From the NCBI RefSeq assembly GCF_030063365.1, contig NZ_JASISY010000016.1, positions 32,846 to 96,845 on the forward strand: DNA of 64,000 bases, in the 5' to 3' direction. Both the position numbers and the translations under genes were made by a program. Shown in pieces: positions 53,125 to 62,442 of this stretch. The notes beneath the pieces are model-generated. The model saw nothing but the letters and a program-made list of their open reading frames with translations. It did no database searches and was not told the DNA's origin. The number at the start of each line of letters is the position of its first letter. The stretch's first letter is position 1. The stretch comes from Cryobacterium sp. PH29-G1 (lineage in GTDB: Bacteria; Actinomycetota; Actinomycetes; Actinomycetales; Microbacteriaceae).

Positions 53125-54288
53125 CTACTTGCTGTTTTGAGGGAGGGTCGCAGTCGCGCTTGTGTATTCCTTTACTAGCGCAACTAACACTGCGCTCATT
53201 GAGAATTCGTTTAGGGAGGCAGTCCTAGCTTTTTGTCCGGCAGCTGCCAATGACTGAGGGTCCCGGAGGAAGGCTTCAACTGCTTTGATCAGGGCGTCGA
53301 GGTCCTCGGTCACCACCGACCCCGCAGAGTACGCTTTTACTATGGGAGCCAATCCACATGATTCTGTGACGATTACTGGTTTCCCAAGTGACATGGCTTC
53401 TAGAACGGACATCGGGTAAGGCTCGTCGATTGAGGGGAGTACGTAAAGGTCGCATTGTGACATTCTTTCAGTGGTCTTTTCGGGCGACAGAGCGCCTTCC
53501 CACGTCACCGACGGGCTCTCGCGACTACTCTCCTCAAGTATCCGACGGATCTCCTGCCCCTCTCCTTCGTCCGGGCCCACCATCGCGAAGCGGACAGTCG
53601 GATGCTCGTTCCGTAGTGCCAGAGCCATTTGCGCAAAGGACTGTGGTCGCTTTCTAGGGTGCAAACGAGCTAAAAATAGCACCTCCAAACCTTGAGTCCT
53701 CTTCCGCATCTCCACCTCGGTTAGCGTTACCTGGGCGACTACCGGCACTCCGTTATTTAGGCCCAGAATTTGAAGTCCAGCACCCGCGACTTCAATCAAC
53801 CCCAAGCGTTCGCGAGGTGTGAGGTAGAAGACGCGCTTTGCAGAGCGCAGTATTCTGCGAGTCAGGAGTCTATCCAATGGGCCAGCTAAGGGGTTCTTCG
53901 ACGGCATGACCATTCCGTGCGTTTGTAGTACGTATGGTACGCGCATCCTTCTTGCCAGCGCAGCTGAGGGTAACGTGACAAGGTCTCGTCCGAGATGGAC
54001 GTGGACAACATCCGTCGAAGTGAGCTCCGTTCGGAGCCACCGCTGCAAACCGGGTGCAGTGAGACTCGCAAACCCCGTTCTGCTGATCAATCTCCTCGCC
54101 GGGAACAACTTCACAGGGACTCCGTCAAAAGTTGTAGGTAGCTCGGGTCCGAAGCCCTCGGCACCTGCGGCTAAAACAGCATCGTGGCCCGCATCGAGCA
54201 GTGCTCGTACTTGGTTGACAGCTACTCTGACTGGCCCGCCATATGCCCCGTCCGGCGAGATGAGCGTCACCACTTGAATTACTCGCAT
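53125..54288 (-). CDS. Glycosyltransferase family 4
   Basis: A 387-residue GT-B enzyme. It has SPDGAYGGPVRVAVNQVRAL, the donor domain LEVLFLARLHPRKRPQSFAQ, VGPDEGEGQEI and the E-x7-E segment LPSIDEPYPMSVLEAMSLGKPVI near 300. It transfers a sugar from a nucleotide donor during repeat-unit assembly. It overlaps the next minus-strand gene (acetyltransferase) by ten bases, so they are co-transcribed, divergent from the following glycosyltransferase. Confidence 0.9.
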   Translation of the reverse strand: MRVIQVVTLISPDGAYGGPVRVAVNQVRALLDAGHDAVLAAGAEGFGPELPTTFDGVPVKLFPARRLISRTGFASLTAPGLQRWLRTELTSTDVVHVHLGRDLVTLPSAALARRMRVPYVLQTHGMVMPSKNPLAGPLDRLLTRRILRSAKRVFYLTPRERLGLIEVAGAGLQILGLNNGVPVVAQVTLTEVEMRKRTQGLEVLFLARLHPRKRPQSFAQMALALRNEHPTVRFAMVGPDEGEGQEIRRILEESSRESPSVTWEGALSPEKTTERMSQCDLYVLPSIDEPYPMSVLEAMSLGKPVIVTESCGLAPIVKAYSAGSVVTEDLDALIKAVEAFLRDPQSLAAAGQKARTASLNEFSMSAVLVALVKEYTSATATLPQNSK

Positions 54289-54890
54289 AGAGTGTCTTTC
54301 TCGGGAGGCCCGAACCGAAAACGCGTCCCCGTTTCAGTGGATGGCCGCGGCTTAACGATTGTGTTAGGACTTATATCTGAGGCAATGACTGTCATCGGGC
54401 CTACAAGCGCTGACCGTCCCACCTTGACGCCCCCGAGAACTACGCATCTGGACGAGATCCAGGCGCCTGCATCAATTTCGATGGGTTTGGTGAGAAGCTT
54501 CATATCGGCCCTGTGTGCGTGACTACCCGTCGTAAGAAAAGTTTCCTGGGAGATGACGACGTCGTGCCCGACGTAAATATGATTTTGATTGTGAAACCAT
54601 ACGCCTTCACCGATCCACGAATTGTCCCCAACATGAAGTTTCCACGGGAATTTTACGCGAGTGCGCGGACGGAAGATCACGCCATCGCCGATCTCGGCTC
54701 CGAAAGCTCGAAGGGCCTTCACTCGCACGATTGAACTAATCTGCCAGGGATTGGTCACCAGAAGAAGTTCGACAACAGCCCAGAGGTAGACGACCGACCT
54801 GGGACGATCCCATGCTGCGCGTTCTCCGGGAGCATCCGATAGTGAAATTACTGGGATGTCATCCCTGTTTGGCGTTCGCTCGCTTGCCAT
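54279..54890 (-). CDS. WcaF-like sugar O-acetyltransferase
   Basis: A 203-residue hexapeptide-repeat acetyltransferase. It has VKFPWKLHVGDNSWIGEGVWFHNQN and VGHDVVISQETFLTTGSHAH with the catalytic His, as in colanic-acid WcaF/NodL-type enzymes. A longer frame from 54956 crosses the divergent promoter, so the ATG at 54890 was chosen. It probably acetylates a sugar of the polysaccharide. Confidence 0.85.
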   Translation of the reverse strand: MASERTPNRDDIPVISLSDAPGERAAWDRPRSVVYLWAVVELLLVTNPWQISSIVRVKALRAFGAEIGDGVIFRPRTRVKFPWKLHVGDNSWIGEGVWFHNQNHIYVGHDVVISQETFLTTGSHAHRADMKLLTKPIEIDAGAWISSRCVVLGGVKVGRSALVGPMTVIASDISPNTIVKPRPSTETGTRFRFGPPEKDTLCE

Positions 54891-54945
54891 GCACAGTCCG
54901 CCCCCGATTTGTGTTGGGTTACATATGATCCAATAGTCTGGAAAA

Positions 54946-56187
54946 ATGCGGCCCAATTCATTAATTTCAATCCTAAGCCTTCATTTCCCACCGGAGAGCA
55001 CAGGGAATGCGCCGTACGTAGGATCGTTGACGGAGGGGCTGAGAGATCAGAATTTCAACGTACGCGTTCTCACCGGCCAACCGCACTACCCCGATGGAGT
55101 TTTTCGAGCCGGCTACAGGCGCTGGCGACGCACAGACGAGATTGGTGGCGCTAAAGTGACGCGGCTGCGCCATTTTTTGCCTCGGATGCCCACGAGTAGT
55201 ATGCGGCTGTTGTCTGAAGTCTCATTCGGGATACGTCTCCTTTTTGCTAGGTGGGGCGCAGCCGATGTTGTTGTGCTCGTGTCGCCGGCTCTGTTCTCAA
55301 CAGCAATAGCGATGCTTCGGGCGAAGTGCAGTCTGAGGAAACCGGCAGTTGTGGTGTGGGTGCAAGACCTTTACAGCCTTGGGGTCATGGAAACGGGAGC
55401 GGGCGGTATCGCGGTTCAGTTCGCGATGAAATGGGTTGAATCAAAAACGCTAAAGTCGGCGACCAAAGTTGTCGTGATCCACTCACGGTTTGCCACTTAC
55501 CTTGTTGATGTGCTCGGGGTTGACCCAACTCGAGTCGAAGTAATTCGCAACTGGACTCATCTCGCAGCTGCGCCTGAACCGAACATCAAGACTGCTCGAG
55601 CTGGGCACGGATGGTCGCACGACGAGACTGTGGTGCTTCACGCTGGCAACATGGGAGGAAAACAGGGCCTTGAGAATGTGGTTGATGCAGCACGCTTGGC
55701 AGAGGAGCAAAAACTCCCGATCCGGTTCGTATTATTGGGTAATGGTAACCAAAGGAAAGCACTTGAAGAATACGCTCAAGGTATAGAAAGACTGCAGTTT
55801 CTAGACTCGCTTGGCGACGACTTATTTCAGGCTGCTCTTGCTAGCGCTGACATTCTTCTAGTCAACGAAAAGCCGGGAGTTTCGGAGATGTCGGTGCCGA
55901 GTAAGCTCACGTCTTACTTTGGCGCCGGCCGTCCCGTTCTGGCAGCGACCGATCCTCATGGTGTGACGGCCGCAGAAATCAATTTGGCTTTGGGGGGCCT
56001 CGTCATCCAATCAGGTGAGCCACAGTTGCTCATCGACGCGTGTATGGAATTGCGAGACCATCCCCAGCAAGCCTCCTTGTACGCCGAAAACGGGCTGCGA
56101 TATCGTCGTGACGTGTTAGGTCAAGCAGCCGCTATTGATCAATTCTCCAGTCTGTTCTTGGAATTGTTGCAAAAGCGAAGAGTCTAG
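54946..56187 (+). CDS. WcaI-like glycosyltransferase (GT4)
   Basis: A 413-residue glycosyltransferase. The start [22 protein letters not shown] and [11 protein letters not shown] matches the WcaI group, usually fucosyltransferases of colanic-acid-type polymers. It has [19 protein letters not shown] in the donor domain and [17 protein letters not shown] near the end. With GDP-L-fucose genes next to it, fucosyl transfer is a reasonable guess. It opens divergently from the acetyltransferase. Confidence 0.88.
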   Translation: MRPNSLISILSLHFPPESTGNAPYVGSLTEGLRDQNFNVRVLTGQPHYPDGVFRAGYRRWRRTDEIGGAKVTRLRHFLPRMPTSSMRLLSEVSFGIRLLFARWGAADVVVLVSPALFSTAIAMLRAKCSLRKPAVVVWVQDLYSLGVMETGAGGIAVQFAMKWVESKTLKSATKVVVIHSRFATYLVDVLGVDPTRVEVIRNWTHLAAAPEPNIKTARAGHGWSHDETVVLHAGNMGGKQGLENVVDAARLAEEQKLPIRFVLLGNGNQRKALEEYAQGIERLQFLDSLGDDLFQAALASADILLVNEKPGVSEMSVPSKLTSYFGAGRPVLAATDPHGVTAAEINLALGGLVIQSGEPQLLIDACMELRDHPQQASLYAENGLRYRRDVLGQAAAIDQFSSLFLELLQKRRV

Positions 56188-56218
56188 AATCATACAAGTT
56201 GATCAAAATGGGGGAGTC

Positions 56219-57265
56219 ATGGCAAAACGCGCGTTCATCACAGGTATCACGGGGCAAGACGGCTCCTACTTGGCCGAGCTGCTGCTGGCCAAGGGGTATG
56301 AGGTGCACGGTCTGATTCGCCGGGCATCCACTTTCAATACCTCGCGCATCGACCACCTTTATGTCGACCCGCACGACGAGGGCGCGAAGCTCTTTCTGCA
56401 CTACGGCGACCTGAGTGACGGATCGCGACTGGTCACCCTACTTGCCAAGATTCAGCCCGACGAGGTTTACAACCTGGCCGCGCAGTCGCACGTGCGCGTC
56501 TCGTTTGACGAACCCGAGCACACCGCGGATACGACGGGCATGGGCACCATTCGCCTGCTTGAAGCCGTGCGCATGGCCGGCATTCAGTGCCGGTTCTACC
56601 AGGCGTCGAGCTCGGAGATGTTCGGCGCCACCCCGCCGCCTCAGAACGAAGACACCCCGTTCTACCCGCGCTCGCCCTACGGCGCAGCGAAGGTCTACAG
56701 CTACTGGATCACCAAGAACTACCGCGAGGCCTACGACATGTTTGCCGTGAACGGCATTCTGTTCAACCACGAATCGCCGCGCCGCGGTGAAACCTTCGTG
56801 ACGCGCAAGATCACCCGCGCCGTGGCCGCCATTCAGGCCGGCCAGCAAGACCACGTGTACCTCGGCAACCTCGACTCCGTTCGCGACTGGGGCTACGCCG
56901 CCGAATACGTGGAAGGCATGTGGCGCATGCTGCAGGCCGACGAGCCCGAAGACTTCGTGCTCGCGACCGGCGGCAGCTTCACCGTGCGCGACTTCGTTGA
57001 AGCCTCGTTCACCCGCGCCGGCCTCGACTGGGAGAAGCACGTGCGCTTCGATGAGCGCTACCTGCGCCCCACCGAGGTTGACGCTCTCGTGGGCGACGCC
57101 TCCAAGGCGGCTGACGTGCTGGGCTGGGTTCCCGAGGTCGACACCGCAGAACTGGCGCGCATCATGGTGGACGCCGACATTGAGCTGCTGAAGCACCGCG
57201 GCGGCGAATGGATTGACCAGCCCAAGCTCGCCAGCTGGGGCACAGCGCTGGTCGCCGCCCAGTGA
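56219..57265 (+). CDS. gmd: GDP-mannose 4,6-dehydratase
   Basis: A 348-residue extended SDR converting GDP-D-mannose to GDP-4-keto-6-deoxy-D-mannose. It has [16 protein letters not shown] (NADP motif), [43 protein letters not shown] with the catalytic Tyr/Lys, and [17 protein letters not shown]. The ATG at 56219 follows GGGGGAG; the upstream frame overlaps the glycosyltransferase. Codon use returns to very high G+C here. First step of GDP-L-fucose synthesis with fcl. Confidence 0.97.
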   Translation: MAKRAFITGITGQDGSYLAELLLAKGYEVHGLIRRASTFNTSRIDHLYVDPHDEGAKLFLHYGDLSDGSRLVTLLAKIQPDEVYNLAAQSHVRVSFDEPEHTADTTGMGTIRLLEAVRMAGIQCRFYQASSSEMFGATPPPQNEDTPFYPRSPYGAAKVYSYWITKNYREAYDMFAVNGILFNHESPRRGETFVTRKITRAVAAIQAGQQDHVYLGNLDSVRDWGYAAEYVEGMWRMLQADEPEDFVLATGGSFTVRDFVEASFTRAGLDWEKHVRFDERYLRPTEVDALVGDASKAADVLGWVPEVDTAELARIMVDADIELLKHRGGEWIDQPKLASWGTALVAAQ

Positions 57266-58224
57266 CCTTCGTACCGGCACCTCTCGACCGCACGTCAACG
57301 TTCTATGTGGCCGGGCACCGCGGCCTCGTGGGATCGGCCATTTGGCGCCTGCTCGAGGCTGAAGGATTCACCGACCTGGTCGGGCGCACCTCGGCCGAGC
57401 TCGACCTGAAGGATCGCGCGGCCGTGTTCGCGTTCTTCGCCGAAACCAAGCCACGCTACGTGGTCTTGGCCGCGGCCAAGGTGGGCGGAATTTTGGCCAA
57501 CGACACCTATCCGCTCGACTTTTTGAGTGAGAACCTGCAGATTCAGGTGAACGTGCTCGATGCCGCCGTGGCGGCCGGCGTGGAACGCCTGCTGTTTCTC
57601 GGGTCGTCGTGCATCTACCCACGGCTGGCCGAGCAGCCGATTCGGGAGGATTCGCTGCTCACCGGGCATCTCGAGCCCACCAACGACGCCTATGCGATCG
57701 CGAAGATCGCGGGCATTTTGCAGGTGCAGGCCGTGCGGCGTCAGCTGGGGCTGGCGTGGATCTCGGCAATGCCGACCAATCTGTATGGGCCGGGAGACAA
57801 CTTCTCGCCGGTGGGCTCGCACGTGCTGCCGGCGCTGATTCGACGCTACGACGAAGCCGCGGCTTCTGGGGCTGCGTCGGTGACGAACTGGGGCACCGGC
57901 ACGCCGCGACGCGAGTTTTTGCACGTGGACGATATGGCATCCGCTTGTTTGCACCTGATGGAGCACTATGACGGGCCGGAGCAGGTGAACGTGGGTACCG
58001 GGTCGGATGTGACGATTCGCGAGATCGCGGAGACCATTGCTCGGGTGGTCGGGTTCACGGGCACAACGGAGTGGGACACGTCCAAGCCCGACGGCACACC
58101 GCAGAAGCTGCTCGACGTGTCGAAGCTGGCCGACGCCGGGTGGACCTCGTCGATTGGGCTCGAAGACGGGCTGCGGTCGACGGTGGAGTGGTACCGCGCG
58201 CAGGCCGGGGTGCTGCGGGAGTAG
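57262..58224 (+). CDS. fcl: GDP-L-fucose synthase
   Basis: A 320-residue epimerase-reductase that makes GDP-L-fucose from the Gmd product. It has [51 protein letters not shown] with the catalytic Tyr and Lys, [11 protein letters not shown] and [19 protein letters not shown] start overlapping the gmd stop by four bases. Together they indicate fucose, or a related 6-deoxyhexose, in the exopolysaccharide. Confidence 0.97.
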   Translation: MTFVPAPLDRTSTFYVAGHRGLVGSAIWRLLEAEGFTDLVGRTSAELDLKDRAAVFAFFAETKPRYVVLAAAKVGGILANDTYPLDFLSENLQIQVNVLDAAVAAGVERLLFLGSSCIYPRLAEQPIREDSLLTGHLEPTNDAYAIAKIAGILQVQAVRRQLGLAWISAMPTNLYGPGDNFSPVGSHVLPALIRRYDEAAASGAASVTNWGTGTPRREFLHVDDMASACLHLMEHYDGPEQVNVGTGSDVTIREIAETIARVVGFTGTTEWDTSKPDGTPQKLLDVSKLADAGWTSSIGLEDGLRSTVEWYRAQAGVLRE

Positions 58225-58229
58225 AGGCG

Positions 58230-58248
58230 GGTCTCGACGAGCTCGACC
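58230..58248. repeat. REP-like GGTCGAGCTCGTCGAGACC element
   Basis: GGTCTCGACGAGCTCGACC is a near-perfect palindrome six bases after the fcl stop. Similar elements are scattered between genes in Microbacteriaceae and often end transcription units. The rest of the 226-bp gap to the synthetase has no clear gene; a 30-codon frame at 58293 has no ribosome site. Confidence 0.6.
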
Positions 58249-58450
58249 GTTCGTCCCGGTCGAAGACTCGGGGAGAACTCTATGCTGGCCAGATGCAGCC
58301 TCTTTCACCCGTCGACTTGGCCGTCACGGTGTTCGTCAACGAAACGAGAGGCGTGGTGCGCTTCGGGCTGTTTACCTGCGCTTAACCGGCGAGTTCTAGA
58401 CTGGGAGCTGGTAGGCGTGCCGGGCGGCCACGACCTGAATGGGGAGTCGT

Positions 58451-61400
58451 GTGAGTGAGCAGCAGCACAACGTAGACGAGACGGCGCACGCGCAGAGCGT
58501 GCTGGCGGCGGGGCACCTGGCTACTCCGGCTCGCACGCTGGCCGACATTTTGGCGCAAACCGCGGCCGAGCATCCGCATGCCCTCGCCCTCGAAGACGCG
58601 GCCGGAACCATCAGCTACCGCGGCCTGCTGCGGCGGGTGCAGGCGCAGGCCAACGAGCTGAGCCTGGCCGGGGTGCGCCGCGGCGACACCGTGGGCATTC
58701 GCATTCCTTCGGGCACCCGCGACCTCTACGTGTCAATTCTGGCCACCCTGTTCGTGGGCGCCGCCTACGTGCCGGTCGACGCTGACGACCCCGAGGAACG
58801 CGCCCGGCTGGTCTTCGCCGAGGCGCACGTGGTGGGCATCATCGGCGAGCACAGCGTGTTCGCGCCGCGCGCGCAGCTCGACCTGCAGGCGCTGCGTGCT
58901 CGACCGGTGCCCGCCCACGACGACCCGGCGTTGGTTTTTCCCGGCGCCACCATTCCCGCCCCGGGCGATGACGCCTGGGTCATCTTCACCTCGGGCTCCA
59001 CTGGGGTGCCCAAGGGCGTGGCCGTCACGCACCGCTCGGCGGCGGCCTTCGTCGACGCCGAGGCCCAGCTGTTTCTGCGCGACGAGCCCATCGGCATTCA
59101 CGACCGGGTGCTGGCCGGGCTCTCGGTGGCGTTCGACGCGAGCTGCGAAGAGATGTGGCTGGCCTGGCGCAACGGGGCCTGCCTGGTACCGGCCCCGCGC
59201 TCGCTCGTGCGCAGCGGCGCCGACCTCGGCCCCTGGCTCATCAAGCACGGCATCACCGTGGTCTCCACCGTGCCCACCCTCGCCGCGCTCTGGCCCGAGG
59301 AATCGCTCGAAGCGGTGCGCCTGCTCATCTTCGGCGGCGAGGCCTGCCCGCCCGAGCTGGTGGCCCGCATCAACACCCGTGGCCGCGAAGTGTGGAACAC
59401 CTACGGCCCCACCGAGGCTACCGTCGTGGCCTGCGGCGCCCTCGTCGACGGCATCGGAGAGATGCGCATCGGCTTGCCGCTCGACGGCTGGAATCTCGCC
59501 GTCGTCGACGCCCAAGGCGAGCGCGTGGCCGCAGGCGAAACCGGCGAACTGATCATTGGCGGCGTGGGCCTGGCCCGCTACCTCGACGCCGAAAAAGACG
59601 CCGAGAAGTATGCCCCGCACCCGCAGCTCGGCTGGGCGCGCGCCTACCGCAGCGGCGACCTCGTGCGCTTCGACCCGGCCGGTCTGGTCTTCGCCGGCCG
59701 CGCCGACGACCAGGTCAAACTCGGTGGTCGCCGCATCGAGCTGGGCGAAGTGGATGCCGCCCTCAACGCTCTTTCCGAGGTGGCCGGCGGCGCCGCCGTG
59801 GTACAGACCACCCCGGCCGGCAACCACGTGCTCGTCGGCTACATTGCCCTGACGAACCCGGCGCAGCCGTTCGACCGTAAAGCCGCCATCGCCAGGCTGC
59901 GCGAAGAACTGCCCGCCGCGCTGGTGCCGCTGCTGGCCATCGTCGATTGCCTGCCCACCCGCACCTCGGGCAAGGTCGACCGGGGCGCGCTGCCCTGGCC
60001 GCTGCCCGCCGTGGCCGAGGACGGGGCCGAGGGCGCGGCCACCCTCACGCCGACGGCGGCGTGGCTGGCCGAGGCGTGGGCATCCATTTTGGGCGTGCCG
60101 GTCTCGGGGCCCGATGATGATTTCTTTGCCCAGGGCGGCGGCTCGCTCTCGGCGGCCCAGTTTGTGTCGGCGGTGCGCGCCCGGCACCCCGAAACCACCG
60201 TGGCCGACCTCTACGACCACCCGCGCATCGGCTCACTCGCCGACGAGCTCGACGCCCGCACGCCGGTGACCCCGCCGGTGCTGCGCACGGTGCTGCCGAC
60301 GCCGGCGCGCAGCCAGCTCGCCCAGACGCTGCTCGGCATTCCGCTGCACGTGCTCAGCGGTGCCCGCTGGCTGGTCTATCTGGCCATTGCCAACAACCTG
60401 CTGAGCCTGGCCGGCGCGAGCTTTGCGCCGACGCTGTCGTGGTGGTGGGTGGCGCTGGGGTTTGCCGTGTTCGTCACCCCGCCGGGCAAAATGCTCATTG
60501 CCGTCGTGGCCGCCCGGCTGCTGCTGCGCGGTGTCGTGCCCGGCAACTATCCGCGCGGCGGCTCGGTGCACCTGCGGTTGTGGCTGGCCGAGCAGATTGC
60601 GCTGCTCGTTGACGCGGCGAGCCTGGCCGGCGCGCCCTGGATCAGCTACTACGCCCGCGCGCTCGGCGCCGAGATCGGCCCCGACGTTGACCTGCACTCG
60701 CTGCCGCCGGTCACCGGCATGCTCAGCATCGGTGCGCAGGCCTCCGTCGAGCCCGAGGTAGACCTGGCCGGGCACTGGATCGACGGCGACGTGCTGCGCA
60801 TCGGCCACGTGCACGTGGGCGCCGACGCCCGCATCGGCAGCCGCAGCACCCTGCTCGGCGGTTGCCACGTGGGCAACGGCGCCGAGATTGAACCCGGTGC
60901 CGCGGTGTCGTCGCGGGTGCCGGCGGGGGAGCGTTGGGCCGGTTCTCCAGCCCGGCGAGTGGGGTCGACCCGCCAGGTGTGGCCGGCCGAACGCCCGCCG
61001 CGGGCCAGTCGCTGGCTGAGTGCCTTCGCCACCGGCTCGGTCGCCATGACCATGATTCCCACTCTGGCCCTGCTGCTCGGCGCGGTCATCGTGGGCGCCG
61101 TGGTGGGTCACACCGACAGTCTCGGCGTGGCCGTGCTGCGCGCCGCCCTGATCATGCCGGTGGCCGTCATCGCCGGCGGCCTGGCCTATGCGCTGCTCGT
61201 GATCGCGGCCGTACGCGCCCTCGGCGTGGGCCTGCGCGAGGGCTACTACCCGGTGCGCAGCCGCATCGGCTGGCAGGTGTGGATGACCGAACGCATTCTC
61301 GACGGCGCCCGCACCGTGTTGTTTCCGGTGTACGCGAGCCTGCTCACCCCCACCTGGCTGCGGCTGCTCGGGGCCAAGGTGGGCGCCGACGTCGAGGCGT

Positions 61401-62410
61401 CGACCGTGCTGCTGCTGCCCTCGCTCACCACCATCGCGCCGGCCGCATTTCTCGCCGACGACACCATGGTGGCCTGCTACGAACTCGGCGGCGGCTGGAT
61501 GCACATCGGCCCGGCCAAGGTGGGCCGCCGGGCATTTCTGGGCAACAGCGGCATGGCTGGCCCCGGCCGTACCGTGCCGCGCAACGGTCTGGTCGCGGTG
61601 CTCTCCTCCACCCCGCGCAAGGCCAAACGCGGCTCGAGCTGGCTCGGCAACCCGCCCGCGCGACTGCGCCGCAGGCAAACGGATGCCGACGACTCCCGCA
61701 CCTTCCACCCTCCCGTTCGGCTCAAGGTCGCCCGCTCGCTGTGGGAACTCCTGCGCATCGTGGCCGGTTTCACCACCGCGTGGATCGCCCTGCTCGTGCT
61801 CGCGCTGCTCGATCTGCTCTGGTTGCAGCTCGGCCTCGGCGCGGCGATCGCGCTCTCCGGCGTGGTGATGCTTGTGGCCGGTGCGGTGGCGGCCGGGGTG
61901 ACAACGGTGGTCAAGTGGTCTTTGGTGGGGCGCATTGACGCGTCGGAGCATCCGCTCTGGTCGTCGTTCATTTGGCGCAACGAGGTGTCGGACAGCTTCG
62001 TGGAGATGGTGGCCCGGCCCTGGTTTGCCGAGAAGGCCTCGGGCACGCCGGCGCTCGCCGTGTGGCTGCGCACCCTGGGCGCACGGGTGGGGCGCGGCGT
62101 CTGGTGCGAAAGCTACTGGCTGCCCGAAGCCGACCTCGTGCAGCTGGGCGCGGGCAGCACGGTCAACCGCGGCTGTGTGGTGCAGACGCACCTGTTTCAC
62201 GACCGCATCATGCAGTTAGATGCCGTGGTGCTCGCCGACGGCGCCACCCTCGGACCGAACGGTGTCATTCTGCCGGCGGCGCGCATCGACGCGGGAGCCA
62301 CGGTGGGGCCCGGCTCGCTGGTAATGCGCGGCGAACGGGTGCCCACCGGGTCGCTCTGGTCGGGCAACCCGATCGCCCCGTGGCACCAGCCGCCGTGGGC
62401 CGGCCAATAA
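58451..62410 (+). CDS. Pls/PosA-family single-module NRPS (poly-amino-acid synthetase candidate)
   Basis: A 1319-residue membrane-bound synthetase. The adenylation domain (about 20-520) has A3 FTSGSTGVPKG near 178, A5 NTYGPTE near 316, A8 GGRRIELGE near 425 and the A10 lysine in RTSGKVDR near 506. The carrier domain has FFAQGGGSLS with the phosphopantetheine Ser565. There is no normal condensation or thioesterase domain. The remainder is membrane helices interleaved with three left-handed beta-helix acyltransferase-like domains (about 735-835, 970-1075, 1208-1315). This layout is that of epsilon-poly-L-lysine synthetase Pls and PosA. GTG at 58451 follows GGGGAG; ATG at 58439 is the alternative. 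A metallopeptidase follows 32 bp later. Confidence 0.92.
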   Translation: MSEQQHNVDETAHAQSVLAAGHLATPARTLADILAQTAAEHPHALALEDAAGTISYRGLLRRVQAQANELSLAGVRRGDTVGIRIPSGTRDLYVSILATLFVGAAYVPVDADDPEERARLVFAEAHVVGIIGEHSVFAPRAQLDLQALRARPVPAHDDPALVFPGATIPAPGDDAWVIFTSGSTGVPKGVAVTHRSAAAFVDAEAQLFLRDEPIGIHDRVLAGLSVAFDASCEEMWLAWRNGACLVPAPRSLVRSGADLGPWLIKHGITVVSTVPTLAALWPEESLEAVRLLIFGGEACPPELVARINTRGREVWNTYGPTEATVVACGALVDGIGEMRIGLPLDGWNLAVVDAQGERVAAGETGELIIGGVGLARYLDAEKDAEKYAPHPQLGWARAYRSGDLVRFDPAGLVFAGRADDQVKLGGRRIELGEVDAALNALSEVAGGAAVVQTTPAGNHVLVGYIALTNPAQPFDRKAAIARLREELPAALVPLLAIVDCLPTRTSGKVDRGALPWPLPAVAEDGAEGAATLTPTAAWLAEAWASILGVPVSGPDDDFFAQGGGSLSAAQFVSAVRARHPETTVADLYDHPRIGSLADELDARTPVTPPVLRTVLPTPARSQLAQTLLGIPLHVLSGARWLVYLAIANNLLSLAGASFAPTLSWWWVALGFAVFVTPPGKMLIAVVAARLLLRGVVPGNYPRGGSVHLRLWLAEQIALLVDAASLAGAPWISYYARALGAEIGPDVDLHSLPPVTGMLSIGAQASVEPEVDLAGHWIDGDVLRIGHVHVGADARIGSRSTLLGGCHVGNGAEIEPGAAVSSRVPAGERWAGSPARRVGSTRQVWPAERPPRASRWLSAFATGSVAMTMIPTLALLLGAVIVGAVVGHTDSLGVAVLRAALIMPVAVIAGGLAYALLVIAAVRALGVGLREGYYPVRSRIGWQVWMTERILDGARTVLFPVYASLLTPTWLRLLGAKVGADVEASTVLLLPSLTTIAPAAFLADDTMVACYELGGGWMHIGPAKVGRRAFLGNSGMAGPGRTVPRNGLVAVLSSTPRKAKRGSSWLGNPPARLRRRQTDADDSRTFHPPVRLKVARSLWELLRIVAGFTTAWIALLVLALLDLLWLQLGLGAAIALSGVVMLVAGAVAAGVTTVVKWSLVGRIDASEHPLWSSFIWRNEVSDSFVEMVARPWFAEKASGTPALAVWLRTLGARVGRGVWCESYWLPEADLVQLGAGSTVNRGCVVQTHLFHDRIMQLDAVVLADGATLGPNGVILPAARIDAGATVGPGSLVMRGERVPTGSLWSGNPIAPWHQPPWAGQ

Positions 62411-62442
62411 CCTCGTCGTGAAAATCGTGGAATAGTTAAGCG

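Noticed and set aside
60233..62200. 655-codon minus-strand frame opposite the synthetase
   Set aside because: Composition is His/Gln/Arg-rich noise antisense to a well-supported Pls/PosA protein.
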